NCBI GenBank assembly: GCA_043777595.1 | Contig: JAYWHT010000018.1 | Coordinates: forward strand, 1 to 19,675 | DNA: 19,675 bases | From: JAYVJH01 sp043777595 | GTDB taxonomy: Bacteria > Bacteroidota > Bacteroidia > Cytophagales > Spirosomataceae | Direction: 5' to 3' | Shown: positions 6,838 to 15,566 of the stretch, piece after piece | Layout of the letters: every line of letters starts with the position of its first letter | How positions within the stretch are numbered: position 1 is the stretch's first letter | The notes under the pieces: generated by a model | What the model was told of the DNA's origin: nothing | The model's input: the letters and a program-made list of their open reading frames with translations, nothing else | Databases searched by the model: none | Position numbers and translations under genes: made by a program

Positions 6838-8211
6838 TCATTCGTTGATTACTTTTACCTCCACTCGGCGGTTCTTCTTTTTGTTTTCTTCGTTGTCGTT
6901 GGGTGCAATGGGGTATTTGCCACCTACGCCACGCCAGTCTATTTGGCCGTCGGGTACACCATGGGCAGCGAGGTAGCCTTTGGTTACTTTGGCTCTAAAT
7001 TCCGACAGTGCTACATTGAGTAAGCCGTCTCCTACGTTGTCGGTATGGCCAATGACTCTTACTTTTTGGGTTGGATTTTGGCGCAGCCACATAGCAATCT
7101 TGTCCAATTCACTGACAGCCTCGGGGCGAAGTTCATAGTTGCTTTGTTCAAAATAAACTACATATTCATTAGACGAAAGCGTTATGGGTGTAGTCGAAAT
7201 TGGCTTTGAAGGTTCTGGTGCTACAGCTTTGACTTTGGGCGGCTCAGACTTAGCCAAAACTACTGGATCGGGTGGAGTGTCTGGTGGGGGCGGAGATTTG
7301 GGGGTGAGTATAAAATAATTGAAACCTGTCTTGATACTGACCGTTTCGAGAGTTGTTACTTGTCTTTTTTCATTCAAAATACACAACTCGTACGTTTCAC
7401 CGGCCGATACCATACCATAAAAACGATTGCCGCCACCGATGGCTTTCAAGTCTGTCCAGCCAGTTTGAGCGGCTGTTTTGACAATAATCCGATAAGGCGT
7501 TTTGGGTTCTGTAAGTGTTACCGACAGTATGGTCAGTTCTCTGCTTAGTTTGATTTCATAGAGCCGAGCTTGGCCGTCCAACTGGTCTACAATCAGATTG
7601 CCGTTGTAGCTTTGGTAGCCACCAGCCGAGACTTCGAGCGCTACTATGTCTTTGTTGATAAAACTTATGTCGAATGTCTGTTGAGTGAGGTTTGTGCTAA
7701 AACATTCTTTTTTGCCATTTTTGGTATAAAACAAACAAACCTTTCCAGCCACTGGGCTGTCGTCGATGGCATCTGAGATTCTGAACTTTCGGGTGGTGGC
7801 TTGGGTGGTTGTTTTGGAGGTGTCTTTTAGTACAAAATCTTTTTGTTCGGCCTGCGAGTAAGGGCGGTCGTTTACTTGTTTGTCGAGCGGTATCAGCGGC
7901 CACGACACTACAAACTCAGTACCGTCGGCCACACTCTGGTTGTAGTTGATAGGTACAACCAAAGTTCGATAGCCACGTTTTTCGACCAACAACACTGCCG
8001 TTCCGCATGGTATCGCTACCGCATATCGGCCTGTGGCATCGCTCTGGCCAATGGCTATGCGCTTTGTACCTTCTTTGATGAATACTTTGGCCTCGGAAAC
8101 GGGCTGTTTGGTAGTAAAATCAGTAACAAACCCACGTAGTTGCAGGCATTGAGCAGTAGCACAATGAGCGACAGTAATTAGCAGAAAAATATACAGATAC
8201 TTGGTTTTCAA
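6838..8211 (-). CDS. OmpA-domain cell-envelope protein
   Basis: This 457-aa protein has an N-terminal signal peptide (MKTKYLYIFLLITVAHCATA, cleavage near residue 20). A carboxypeptidase-regulatory-like beta domain (about 24-105, GFVTDFTTKQPVSEAKVFI) follows, then a less clear middle region and a proline-rich linker (SPPPPDTPPDP). The C-terminal OmpA domain (about 345-457) has VYFEQSNYELRPEA, VIGHTDNVGDG, ALSEFRAKVTKGYL and NRRVEVKV. OmpA domains bind diaminopimelate-type peptidoglycan in the periplasm, so the protein probably links an envelope structure to the wall. It starts 2 nt after the stop of the upstream TPR gene, so they are co-transcribed and probably work together. There is no beta-barrel domain, so outer-membrane anchoring is uncertain. 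Confidence 0.88.
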   Translation of the reverse strand: MKTKYLYIFLLITVAHCATAQCLQLRGFVTDFTTKQPVSEAKVFIKEGTKRIAIGQSDATGRYAVAIPCGTAVLLVEKRGYRTLVVPINYNQSVADGTEFVVSWPLIPLDKQVNDRPYSQAEQKDFVLKDTSKTTTQATTRKFRISDAIDDSPVAGKVCLFYTKNGKKECFSTNLTQQTFDISFINKDIVALEVSAGGYQSYNGNLIVDQLDGQARLYEIKLSRELTILSVTLTEPKTPYRIIVKTAAQTGWTDLKAIGGGNRFYGMVSAGETYELCILNEKRQVTTLETVSIKTGFNYFILTPKSPPPPDTPPDPVVLAKSEPPKVKAVAPEPSKPISTTPITLSSNEYVVYFEQSNYELRPEAVSELDKIAMWLRQNPTQKVRVIGHTDNVGDGLLNVALSEFRAKVTKGYLAAHGVPDGQIDWRGVGGKYPIAPNDNEENKKKNRRVEVKVINE

Positions 8212-8213
8212 GT

Positions 8214-11024
8214 TTATTTCAAATATTTAGAAATCAACGCTTTAAACTCTTTATTTCTTCTAAATTCTTTTTTTACAGCGTCCAAAAATTTATCTTTTTT
8301 GACAACCTCAGCCGACAGTTGTCCTGTCTGAAAAGCCGCCGTAAACCAAGTCAGGGCTTCGGTTTCGTTGTTTTGTTCTAAAAACGCACAGGCCATGCCA
8401 TAATTGCCCCAACCCTTAAAACTATCGTCATCGATACATTTTTTAAAATAAGACATTGCCTTTTCGGACTCATTGGTGAGCGTACACAAACGGCCTAATA
8501 TCAGATAAGTACTGGCCGTTTCTAAGGTTTCGTTGGCTCTTCGGGCTTGATCTATGTCTTTGAGGGCTTCTGCATATTGGCCTGTTTCGTAGCGACATCG
8601 CCCACGGCCCAGCAGTGCTTCTGGGGTGAGCGTTTTTTGTTTATCGTTCGCTATCGCTCTGTTATAGTCTGTTGTGGCATCGGCAAATTTACCTTTTTTT
8701 TCTAATGCTCCCGCTTTTGCCAAAAACTGATGCGCTTTGGTGGGGTCGAGGTCAATGGCTTTTTGGTAGTCGTCAATGGCCTTGTCGAGTTTGTTGAGTG
8801 TTTCCCAAGTCAGCCCTCGGTTGTAGTAAGCATCGCCATATTTTTCGTTTATTTTCAAGGCCGCCGTATAGTCTTCGATAGCTGGCAGGTATTCTTCTGT
8901 TTGATATTGACAAAGCCCCAAAAAATAAAATGTTTCTATAAAAAACAGGCTTCCATATTTTTTCTCAATTCGTTTTTGGGCATTTTTAATAGCACGCAGC
9001 GGTGCTATGGCATCTTGGTATTTTTCGAGTTCAATCAACGCCCGAGCCTCGTTTAGTAGCCCATCGTAAGCATCGGCATTGAGGTCATAAGTTTGGCGAA
9101 AGTCGGCGGCAGCGTTTTCATAATCACCCGACTTATAACATATCCAACCTCTTCGATACACATAGTCTGAGTTTTCGGGTTCTAACTTTATTGCCTCGCT
9201 GTATGCTTTTATGGCTTCGTCATATTTTTTGAGTTGGTCAAAAACTTCACCTTTACCAAGCCACGCTTCACTCATTTTAGGATTGATATAAAGTGCATTC
9301 GTAAAAGCTATCGCCGCTCCTTTGTAATTTTCATCGTTAGCCCCTCTTTTTCCCAATCTATACAAACCAACGGCCACAGAGTCTATCTGGCCTGAGTCAA
9401 AGGCGTTAAGCCCCAATGTTTTAGATGTTATAAAGTCGGCACCTGCCTCTGGGTATTTTTTGAGCAACACATAAGTTTGCCCTCGCTGGTAGTAGGCATT
9501 TGGGTCGTCGGTGCGGCGCATGGCAGCGTCCGAAAAATCTGACAACGCTTGCGGCAGCTTATTGTTCTGAAAATTTAGCAAGCCCCTTTGATAAAAATAC
9601 CTGGCGTTTTTGTTGTCAAATTCTATTGCCTTGCCGTAGTCGTCAAAAGCCGCAGAGAGGCTGTTTGATATTCGCAATGCAGCCCGCTCAGAATAGACCT
9701 CGGCATTTTGTTTGTCCATATTCAAAACACTGGTATAGTCGGCTACGGCTTTGGGGCTGTTGTTAAGTTTTTTATACAACTCTGCCCGTGTAAGCAATGC
9801 TGGAATATTGGCAAAGTCAAGTTCTATGGCCTTGTTGAGGTCTTTGAGTGAGCGGTCGGTATCGTTGAGCCTCAAATAACATTTGCCTCGCCCCAAATAC
9901 CAGTCTGAGTTGTCGCTTTCTTTTTTTATTATTTTATCATAATCTTTCACCAATTCTTTGTATCGATTAGCCGCAAATTTTTCATCAAGTTCTGTTTTTG
10001 TTCTGTCCTTAATCGATAGGCTTTTTATCAAGTTGGCTACTGCGGTAGAGTCGGGTTTTTTGTCTAATATTTTTCTGTACCAATCATTGGCCTCGGGGTA
10101 GTTGCGGCGTTTTCGGGCAGTTTCGGCTTTGGTGCTAAACTCTCTGATAATGTCATCGTCAGACTTTAAGGATTCAGTCAAGGCTCGTTTTACTTTTGAA
10201 ATCTGAACCAATGCCAAATAGTCGCCCAGCGGATTGATTTTATCGGCTTTGGTAAAAAGTTCAAGTGCATCTTCATAGTTTTTGTCGGCAAATGCCTTTC
10301 GGCCATCGGCCATGAGTTTGTTATACTGGCCAATGGCAGCATTGGCATCGGCTCGTTCTTTGGACACTTCGCTGCTTTCTTCGGTAGTTGTTTCGGTAGC
10401 GGCAGGCTCGTTGGTACTGACGGCCATGTCGTTGAGTTTGGCATTGAGCGAGTCATTGGCCGAAAAAAAAGCAATTCTCGATATGCTTACTATCCATTTT
10501 TTGCCGTTTTTGGTAGCCCGCACCTCAGCCACTCGCCGAGTGGGTATGTATGGCTTGTCAGATTGCGAATATTTACCTTTGAAGGTCGAAGTAAAAAAAA
10601 CTTTGGCATAAATAAAATCTGTTTTTTTGATGTTAGAAACCGAAAAACCAGAAAACTGAATGGTATTTTGTGTACCTTTTGAATAAAATAAATCCAGATT
10701 AGTCAAATACTTTTCAATCCTCAAATCCATCACCATCGCTGCCGAGTTATGGTCTGGCTGAATGTCGTCTTCGACAATCACTTCGGGGCTATTAAAAAGC
10801 GGATTTTTGGCTGCCGTAAAACTTTCGGTAATCATAAACTTGCGCTCGGCTTCGCCCAAATCTTCTTGGGTAAGTACGTTCATCAAGTCCACAAGCCCTT
10901 TTTCGACTTTGCGTTGAGCCAATAGTTTAATCTCTTCGCTGTCTCGCCGTGAGATAGTTTCTTGGCTATGTGCCACCGCCACATTGATAAACAAACAAAA
11001 GATAAGGATTAGATTTTTGAACAT
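8214..11024 (-). CDS. Large periplasmic tetratricopeptide-repeat protein
   Basis: This 936-aa protein has a signal peptide (MFKNLILIFCLFINVAVAHS). An N-terminal domain (about 22-175) with alternating strands, ending in RRVAEVRATKNGKKWIVSI, is followed by an acidic linker (ATETTTEESSEVSKERADA). About 16 TPR units run from about residue 235 to 915. Representative units include SEAWLGKGEVFDQLKKYDEA and GDAYYNRGLTWETLNKLDKA. TPR arrays form superhelical scaffolds for protein contacts. The exported location and the 2-nt spacing to the OmpA-domain gene suggest a periplasmic scaffold tied to the wall through its partner. It is not obviously a known gliding or T9SS component such as SprE/PorW or PorE. 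The TPR number varies by how weak units are counted. Confidence 0.88.
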   Translation of the reverse strand: MFKNLILIFCLFINVAVAHSQETISRRDSEEIKLLAQRKVEKGLVDLMNVLTQEDLGEAERKFMITESFTAAKNPLFNSPEVIVEDDIQPDHNSAAMVMDLRIEKYLTNLDLFYSKGTQNTIQFSGFSVSNIKKTDFIYAKVFFTSTFKGKYSQSDKPYIPTRRVAEVRATKNGKKWIVSISRIAFFSANDSLNAKLNDMAVSTNEPAATETTTEESSEVSKERADANAAIGQYNKLMADGRKAFADKNYEDALELFTKADKINPLGDYLALVQISKVKRALTESLKSDDDIIREFSTKAETARKRRNYPEANDWYRKILDKKPDSTAVANLIKSLSIKDRTKTELDEKFAANRYKELVKDYDKIIKKESDNSDWYLGRGKCYLRLNDTDRSLKDLNKAIELDFANIPALLTRAELYKKLNNSPKAVADYTSVLNMDKQNAEVYSERAALRISNSLSAAFDDYGKAIEFDNKNARYFYQRGLLNFQNNKLPQALSDFSDAAMRRTDDPNAYYQRGQTYVLLKKYPEAGADFITSKTLGLNAFDSGQIDSVAVGLYRLGKRGANDENYKGAAIAFTNALYINPKMSEAWLGKGEVFDQLKKYDEAIKAYSEAIKLEPENSDYVYRRGWICYKSGDYENAAADFRQTYDLNADAYDGLLNEARALIELEKYQDAIAPLRAIKNAQKRIEKKYGSLFFIETFYFLGLCQYQTEEYLPAIEDYTAALKINEKYGDAYYNRGLTWETLNKLDKAIDDYQKAIDLDPTKAHQFLAKAGALEKKGKFADATTDYNRAIANDKQKTLTPEALLGRGRCRYETGQYAEALKDIDQARRANETLETASTYLILGRLCTLTNESEKAMSYFKKCIDDDSFKGWGNYGMACAFLEQNNETEALTWFTAAFQTGQLSAEVVKKDKFLDAVKKEFRRNKEFKALISKYLK

Positions 11025-11190
11025 ATTGAGTTTTTAAATTTATTAGATTTTTGAATGAATTAGAATGAAAATTTTTTGAATAAGTTTTGAAAATTAAGAC
11101 ATATTCAAAAATCAACCTAAAAAATAATAGAAAACTTATTGAGTGGTCGTTATCGCTTTATTTTTTAGACTATTAGTAACTCATAAAACC

Positions 11191-11234
11191 AAAAAAGAGT
11201 CCCTTACTACAGCCGTAGCAAAGGACTCTTTTTT
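11191..11234 (-). terminator. Strong terminator behind the T9SS-cargo remnant
   Basis: AAAAAAGAGTCCCTT (11191-11205) and AAAGGACTCTTTTTT (11220-11234) form a long stem of 15 positions with one T-G-type mismatch, enclosing a short CTAC/GTAG stem. Its A- and T-runs let it work in both directions. It lies just past the stop of the minus-strand T9SS remnant, which presumably used it, and upstream of the TPR gene, insulating that operon. Confidence 0.8.
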
Positions 11235-11258
11235 ATTGGTTAAGATAAAAACTCAAAC

Positions 11259-11540
11259 CTACCTCACCAGCAACACTTTTTTACTATACCTCTTTTGAGA
11301 CTCACCAGCTTGGGTTGTTTGTAAGCCAAAAATATACAAACCACTGGGCAGACCTCCCAAATCAAGTTTTTAGCCTAACTGCCCGTGACGGTTTTTATAG
11401 GTTTTTCGCAACGGCGCACCAGTCTGCAACCCACGCCCAGCCAAATCGCTTAAAGATGCCGAAATGTCCACAGTACCCAACCTGAACCACAACTCTCCAT
11501 CGGTCGGGTTAGGCGATATTTGTAGAGCCACAATATTTTG
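11259..11540 (-). pseudogene. Remnant of a T9SS cargo protein (type A sorting domain)
   Basis: The minus strand encodes the typical C-terminal sorting domain that targets proteins to the type IX secretion system. It starts VALQISPNPTDGELWFRLG, continues SLSDLAGRGLQTG, has an in-frame TAA at 11370-11372, and resumes KLDLGGLPSGLYIFGLQT and RYSKKVLLVR before its stop. The PNPxxG start, the DLAGR turn and the LPSGLYIF strand are the family hallmarks. Only this roughly 90-residue tail survives; the cargo domain is missing and upstream DNA is an IS30 remnant. So the gene is both truncated and interrupted by a stop. It shows that the host lineage carries or carried a T9SS. Confidence 0.8.
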
Positions 11541-11549
11541 CTGCTTTAT

Positions 11550-11788
11550 CTAAGTTTTATAGATACTGTAAAATTGACTCATTTAGGCTTTTCTTGCTTT
11601 CGTTTCTACGACTTACGCTGGGCTAAATCCGAACGATATTCGCCGTTTCTTAAATCAGAATTACGCTTTAATTCTCGGCTTACAACAGAATTATCGTTGC
11701 CAATTTTTCGACCAATTTCAATCTGTTTTAAACCTTCTTTTTTTAACACATCTATTGTGTATCTTTATGCTTGATTTATATATGACAT
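11550..11788 (-). pseudogene. IS30-family transposase N-terminal remnant
   Basis: In one minus-strand frame from ATG at 11788 this reads MSYINQA, a stop, then RYTIDVLKKEGLKQIEIGRK and IGNDNSVVSRELKRNSD, followed by NGEYRSDLAQRKS, another stop, KRKQEKPK and a third stop. The helix-turn-helix (EIGRKIGNDNSVVSRELKRN) followed by a YRSDLAQRK segment matches the start of IS30-type transposases of Bacteroidota. The DDE catalytic domain is entirely missing. The fragment ends where the T9SS cargo remnant begins. Its left flank (about 11789-11815) may retain the element's upstream end. Confidence 0.75.
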
Positions 11789-11815
11789 AATTTGCAACTT
11801 TTGGACGAGGGCACA
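11789..11815. mobile_element. Possible terminal end of the IS30 remnant
   Basis: Immediately upstream of the transposase ATG the minus strand reads GTGCCCTCGTCC then AAAAGTTGCAAATT. IS30-type elements carry their terminal inverted repeat very close to the transposase start, so this is the likely location of it. The other end is lost, so the repeat cannot be confirmed within the window. Confidence 0.35.
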
Positions 11816-12205
11816 AATTAGCATATATTCTTAGTAAAGACAAGGAGGGAGTTCGCTTCTTTTTTGTCTTTCAATTAAAGAGTCGTGGGTATATAGTACG
11901 GTGTCGTGAGTAAATACAATGCTGTTAATCAGTGAGTTATTAAAATTAAAACACCGTGTTAGTTTTGAATAAATACTTAAATGTTCTGTAACAACCTCGT
12001 TAGTTGCATTTATTACTTGAATCTAAGAATTGATAGAGATTTTTTGCTAAAAGTAGAAGTTTCAAAAGCCTCAGAGTTTATATGCCTCAAAGACACAATC
12101 CCCAATTTGACTATTTTAAGCTAATTACCCGAACGAAAGCAAATGTTGAAGAATTTTAGGTCGAGTCAAAGTTAGAGGCACAGAAACGGTCGCCAAATAA
12201 CAATA
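11816..12205. other. Gene-free intergenic stretch downstream of glmS
   Basis: No convincing gene is seen on either strand in this AT-rich stretch of about 390 nt between the IS30 remnant and the end of glmS. A minus-strand open frame of about 55 codons crosses it but has no start or recognisable motif. The only structured item is the dispersed 42-bp repeat at 11881-11921. No clear terminator follows glmS. Confidence 0.5.
11881..11921 (+). repeat. Dispersed intergenic repeat, copy 1
   Basis: This 41-nt copy starts AGTCGTGGGTATAT and ends AAATACAATG. It aligns with the reverse complement of 17082-17123 over 42 columns with 36 identities (five substitutions and one gap). It contains two related half-units starting TCGTGGGTA and TCGTGAGTA. 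It lies in gene-free DNA downstream of glmS. Confidence 0.6.
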
Positions 12206-14044
12206 TTACTCAACCGTTACCGACTTGGCTAAGTTGCGAGGCTGATCGACATTGCGGCCACGCATCACAGCCACATAATACGACAACAACTGCAACGGAA
12301 TAGACGACAACAGCGGGGTCAGTATTTCGTGTGTTTTAGGGATTTCAATCACAAAGTCCACCATGGTTGGTATCAGTGTATCGCCTTCGGTAACAACGGC
12401 TATCACTCGGCCTTTACGGGCTTTTACTTCCTGAATGTTCGACACTACTTTTTCGTAAGAACTGTCTTTGGTGGCAATAAAAACCACTGGCATTTCTTCG
12501 TCAATTAGCGCAATAGGTCCGTGTTTCATTTCGGCAGCAGGGTAGCCTTCGGCATGGATATACGATATTTCTTTGAGTTTCAAAGCACCTTCCAATGCCA
12601 CAGGAAAATTGAGACCTCGACCCAAATAAATGAAGTTACGAGAATAGGTAAAGATATTGGCAATGTCCTTGATTTTATCGGCGGTCTGTAGTACACGCTC
12701 TACTTTGCTTGGAATATTCTCGATTTCTATCAATAACTGGCGGTAGAGTTCTTCGGTAATAGTGCCTTTTTTCTTGGCCAACGATATAGCCAATAACGTC
12801 AGCACCGTAACCTGTGCCGTAAACGCCTTGGTACTGGCTACACCAATTTCGGGGCCTGCGTGGGTGTATGCACCTGCATGGGTTTCTCGGGCTATCGACG
12901 AGCCGACAACGTTACATACTCCAAAAATAGTAGCACCCTTAGACTTTGCCAACTGGATAGCGGCCAGTGTATCGGCAGTTTCGCCCGACTGTGAAATAGC
13001 TATCACAAAATCTTTTTCTTTGACAATCGGATTGCGGTACCTAAACTCTGAGGCATACTCAACCTCAACCGAAGTACGAGCCAGCTCTTCGATAATATAC
13101 TCGGCCACCAAGCCTGCATGCCACGACGTACCACAACCTACAATGATAATTCGCTTGGCATCGGCTAATTTGTCAATATAATTGCTAATACCTCCGAGCC
13201 TTACCATGCCTTCGTCAGAGTTTACACGGCCACGCATACTGTCGGCAATGGAGCGAGGCTGCTCAAATATTTCTTTGAGCATAAAATGCTCATAACCACC
13301 TTTTTCAATGGCTTCGAGTTCAAGTTCTAATTTCTGAATGTATGCCGCTTGTTTTTCATTTTCGAGGTTTACTATCTTCAATTCATTATTTTTAACGACC
13401 GCAATCTGGTTGTCGTCCAAGTATATGACATCTTTGGTATATTCAATGATTGGTGTAGCATCTGAGGCAAAGAAATATTCTTTTTCGCCAATACCAATCA
13501 CCAATGGGCTACTTTTGCGAGCGGCCACCAACTGTGTAGGGTCGTCGGCTGAAATAACTACAATGGCAAACGCACCCACGACTTCTTGTAGTGCCAATCG
13601 TACGGCTTCTTCGAGTGCTGTGCCTGTTTCTTGTTGAATGTCCTCAATAAAATGAATCAAAACCTCAGTATCAGTGGCCGACTGAAACTCGTGGCCTTTT
13701 TTGATGAGGTTTTGTTTGATGGTAGCGTAGTTTTCGATGATACCATTGTGAATAATGGCCAGCTTTCGGCCTTGCGAAAAATGCGGGTGAGCGTTCACAT
13801 CGTTTGGCTCGCCGTGTGTGGCCCAGCGTGTGTGGCCAATGCCAATCGTAGCCGACAGGTCTTGATTGGTTAGTTGCGATTCTAAATCTACAACTTTACC
13901 TTTTTTCTTATATACTTTCAGACCAGACTTGTTCAAGAGTGCAACTCCCGAGCTATCATAACCACGGTATTCCAACCGTTTCAAACCCTTAATAATCAAT
14001 GGATAAGCCTGACGATGGCCTACATAAGCTACAATTCCACACAT
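12206..14044 (-). CDS. glmS: Glutamine--fructose-6-phosphate aminotransferase (isomerizing)
   Basis: This 612-aa full-length cytoplasmic GlmS converts fructose-6-phosphate and glutamine to glucosamine-6-phosphate, the entry step to UDP-GlcNAc for peptidoglycan and LPS. The N-terminal glutaminase domain starts MCGIVAYVGH with the catalytic Cys2 after Met removal, followed by RLEYRGYDSSG and the HTRWATHGEPN motif. Two SIS domains follow, with VGCGTSWHAG and ISQSGETADT in the first and EISYIHAEGYPAAEMKHGP in the second. The C-terminus ends LAKSVTVE, as is typical. It lies 208 nt downstream of the DUF4270 gene on the same strand. The gap shows no glmS ribozyme-like core to my eye. Confidence 0.97.
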   Translation of the reverse strand: MCGIVAYVGHRQAYPLIIKGLKRLEYRGYDSSGVALLNKSGLKVYKKKGKVVDLESQLTNQDLSATIGIGHTRWATHGEPNDVNAHPHFSQGRKLAIIHNGIIENYATIKQNLIKKGHEFQSATDTEVLIHFIEDIQQETGTALEEAVRLALQEVVGAFAIVVISADDPTQLVAARKSSPLVIGIGEKEYFFASDATPIIEYTKDVIYLDDNQIAVVKNNELKIVNLENEKQAAYIQKLELELEAIEKGGYEHFMLKEIFEQPRSIADSMRGRVNSDEGMVRLGGISNYIDKLADAKRIIIVGCGTSWHAGLVAEYIIEELARTSVEVEYASEFRYRNPIVKEKDFVIAISQSGETADTLAAIQLAKSKGATIFGVCNVVGSSIARETHAGAYTHAGPEIGVASTKAFTAQVTVLTLLAISLAKKKGTITEELYRQLLIEIENIPSKVERVLQTADKIKDIANIFTYSRNFIYLGRGLNFPVALEGALKLKEISYIHAEGYPAAEMKHGPIALIDEEMPVVFIATKDSSYEKVVSNIQEVKARKGRVIAVVTEGDTLIPTMVDFVIEIPKTHEILTPLLSSIPLQLLSYYVAVMRGRNVDQPRNLAKSVTVE

Positions 14045-14252
14045 AAAAATAAAGTAAAATAGAGTATATTATAAGTAGTGAATAGTGAAAAATGTATAAC
14101 GAAAAATGTTTTAAATATCTAACAATCAAGTACTTAAATCAAAAATTTATTTATCTATACGCAACTACCTATGAAGTCTAAGTATTAGTGTAGAATTAGT
14201 AATGAATGAATGAATAACTAAATTATTGATATTTAACATTTAATCGGCACAT

Positions 14253-15566
14253 TTACTTAGTTGTCGTATAAAAAACAATTAGCTTCAAGTTTTTGGCATT
14301 GGGTCTAATGGTCATACGGCTTACTTTTGAGTTGAAATACGGGCTAAACTTAGGTGGAGTACCAGGCCATCTTTCGGCGTTGATTGGTAGCAACATCATA
14401 CCTTTGGTTTTTTTGAACCCAGATACAATAGACTGCAAGTAGGTTGTCAATATAAAATTATAATTTTTGGACAGGCTGTTGTAGGTTACTAACTGTGGCG
14501 AAAGCGACGAGCTATAAGTAGTGCCGTCATTGCCAACCAATAATTCTAAATCTGACTTACCCCTCAATATCCGATTTGTCTCATCGGTTTCGGCAAGTAC
14601 CAGCCCAGATGGATAAGGAAAAAATCCTTCGATTGGCTCTGGTGTAATAGCCAACTCTGCCCTGTTGATGGCAATACGGGCATCTTTTTGTAAGTTAAAT
14701 AAATACGGAATTTCGAGTTTTGTTACCACTCCCACCGCATCTTGTATGTAGGTCAGGCCATTGAGTTGTTGTGGCGATACGCCTTTGAGTGGTTGCAGAT
14801 TGGCAATTTTTGTACCGCTTCGGTCGGCAATTATGTTGTTGTAGCGGCGGCTGACGAGTGGCAATGGGTATGCGATTTGGCCTGCGACACCGTTTTCATG
14901 AAAAAACAAAACGACTTGAATGGCCTCTGACGGAAAACCCGCTATTGCTTTGTTGTTGGGGTTGGGTATCAGTGCAAAACCTTTCATTTCTTTGACGAAT
15001 GCAGACGGGTTTTTGACTCTACCACTACCAAACATCAATCCAAAAATCTGACGGCCAAATGTATCTGGAAGCCGTGTAGTTAGTGTATTGCGACTACTTT
15101 GTGGACTGAAACTAAACTTAGTAAAAACCGCTGGGTCGTAGGGCGTAGTGTTGTAGTTGTAATAGGTTTTGCCTGTAACAAGTGTATCTTTCAACCGATG
15201 GACGGTCATCTCAAAAGGCTGAAGCGTATCGCCATAATAACCATTTGAACTGTACGACATAAAAACAGCGACCGAATCGTACTGGTATATTTTGTCTTGG
15301 TTAAAATCATAAGCCCCTGGTGCAAACTCAACAAACGCCCGTGAGGATATTTTACCAAACAAAGGGTCGGTATAGCTACCGACCAACATCTGAATAGCCC
15401 CAGATGTGCGAATCGAGTCTAACAGTACCGTTGATGCTCTAACAGTCAGGGTATCGGTATAACGTATATCGACAGGGTTGGCAATGGGCAAGCCGATTTC
15501 ACGGGGTAGCTCGCAGGCTGTTAGCAATAGGACAACAAAAGCTGTTAGGGTGGTAGCCTTAGCCAA
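14253..15566 (-). CDS. DUF4270 family lipoprotein
   Basis: This is a DUF4270 protein, an exported Bacteroidota family of unknown function. Hallmarks are ELPREIGLPIANPVDIRYTD near the N-terminus, then MLVGSYTDPLFGKISSRAFV and a beta-rich body. I place the start at TTG (15566), giving MAKATTLTAFVVLLLTAC: a classical lipoprotein signal of 17 residues with lipobox LTAC and lipidated Cys18. This TTG overlaps the stop of the upstream GT5 gene (TTGGCTAA), which suggests translational coupling. An upstream ATG at 15650 gives 465 aa but would put the cysteine at residue 46 and overlap the GT5 gene by 92 nt, so it is less likely. The protein is 437 aa with the TTG start and is probably outer-membrane anchored. 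Confidence 0.82.
   Translation of the reverse strand: MAKATTLTAFVVLLLTACELPREIGLPIANPVDIRYTDTLTVRASTVLLDSIRTSGAIQMLVGSYTDPLFGKISSRAFVEFAPGAYDFNQDKIYQYDSVAVFMSYSSNGYYGDTLQPFEMTVHRLKDTLVTGKTYYNYNTTPYDPAVFTKFSFSPQSSRNTLTTRLPDTFGRQIFGLMFGSGRVKNPSAFVKEMKGFALIPNPNNKAIAGFPSEAIQVVLFFHENGVAGQIAYPLPLVSRRYNNIIADRSGTKIANLQPLKGVSPQQLNGLTYIQDAVGVVTKLEIPYLFNLQKDARIAINRAELAITPEPIEGFFPYPSGLVLAETDETNRILRGKSDLELLVGNDGTTYSSSLSPQLVTYNSLSKNYNFILTTYLQSIVSGFKKTKGMMLLPINAERWPGTPPKFSPYFNSKVSRMTIRPNAKNLKLIVFYTTTK

Noticed and set aside
11905..12025. Minus-strand open stretch of about 50 codons upstream of the IS30 remnant
   Set aside because: It has no start codon or RBS in a sensible place and no recognisable motif, and it runs through the dispersed repeat. 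Chance is a sufficient explanation.
12762..13181. 139-aa open frame on the plus strand inside glmS
   Set aside because: It lies entirely antisense to conserved GlmS coding sequence and has no family features; a shadow frame.
14045..14252. Possible glmS ribozyme or riboswitch upstream of glmS
   Set aside because: The 208-nt gap is AT-rich with simple ATGA-type repeats. I see no conserved glmS ribozyme core, and that ribozyme is known mainly from Gram-positive bacteria.
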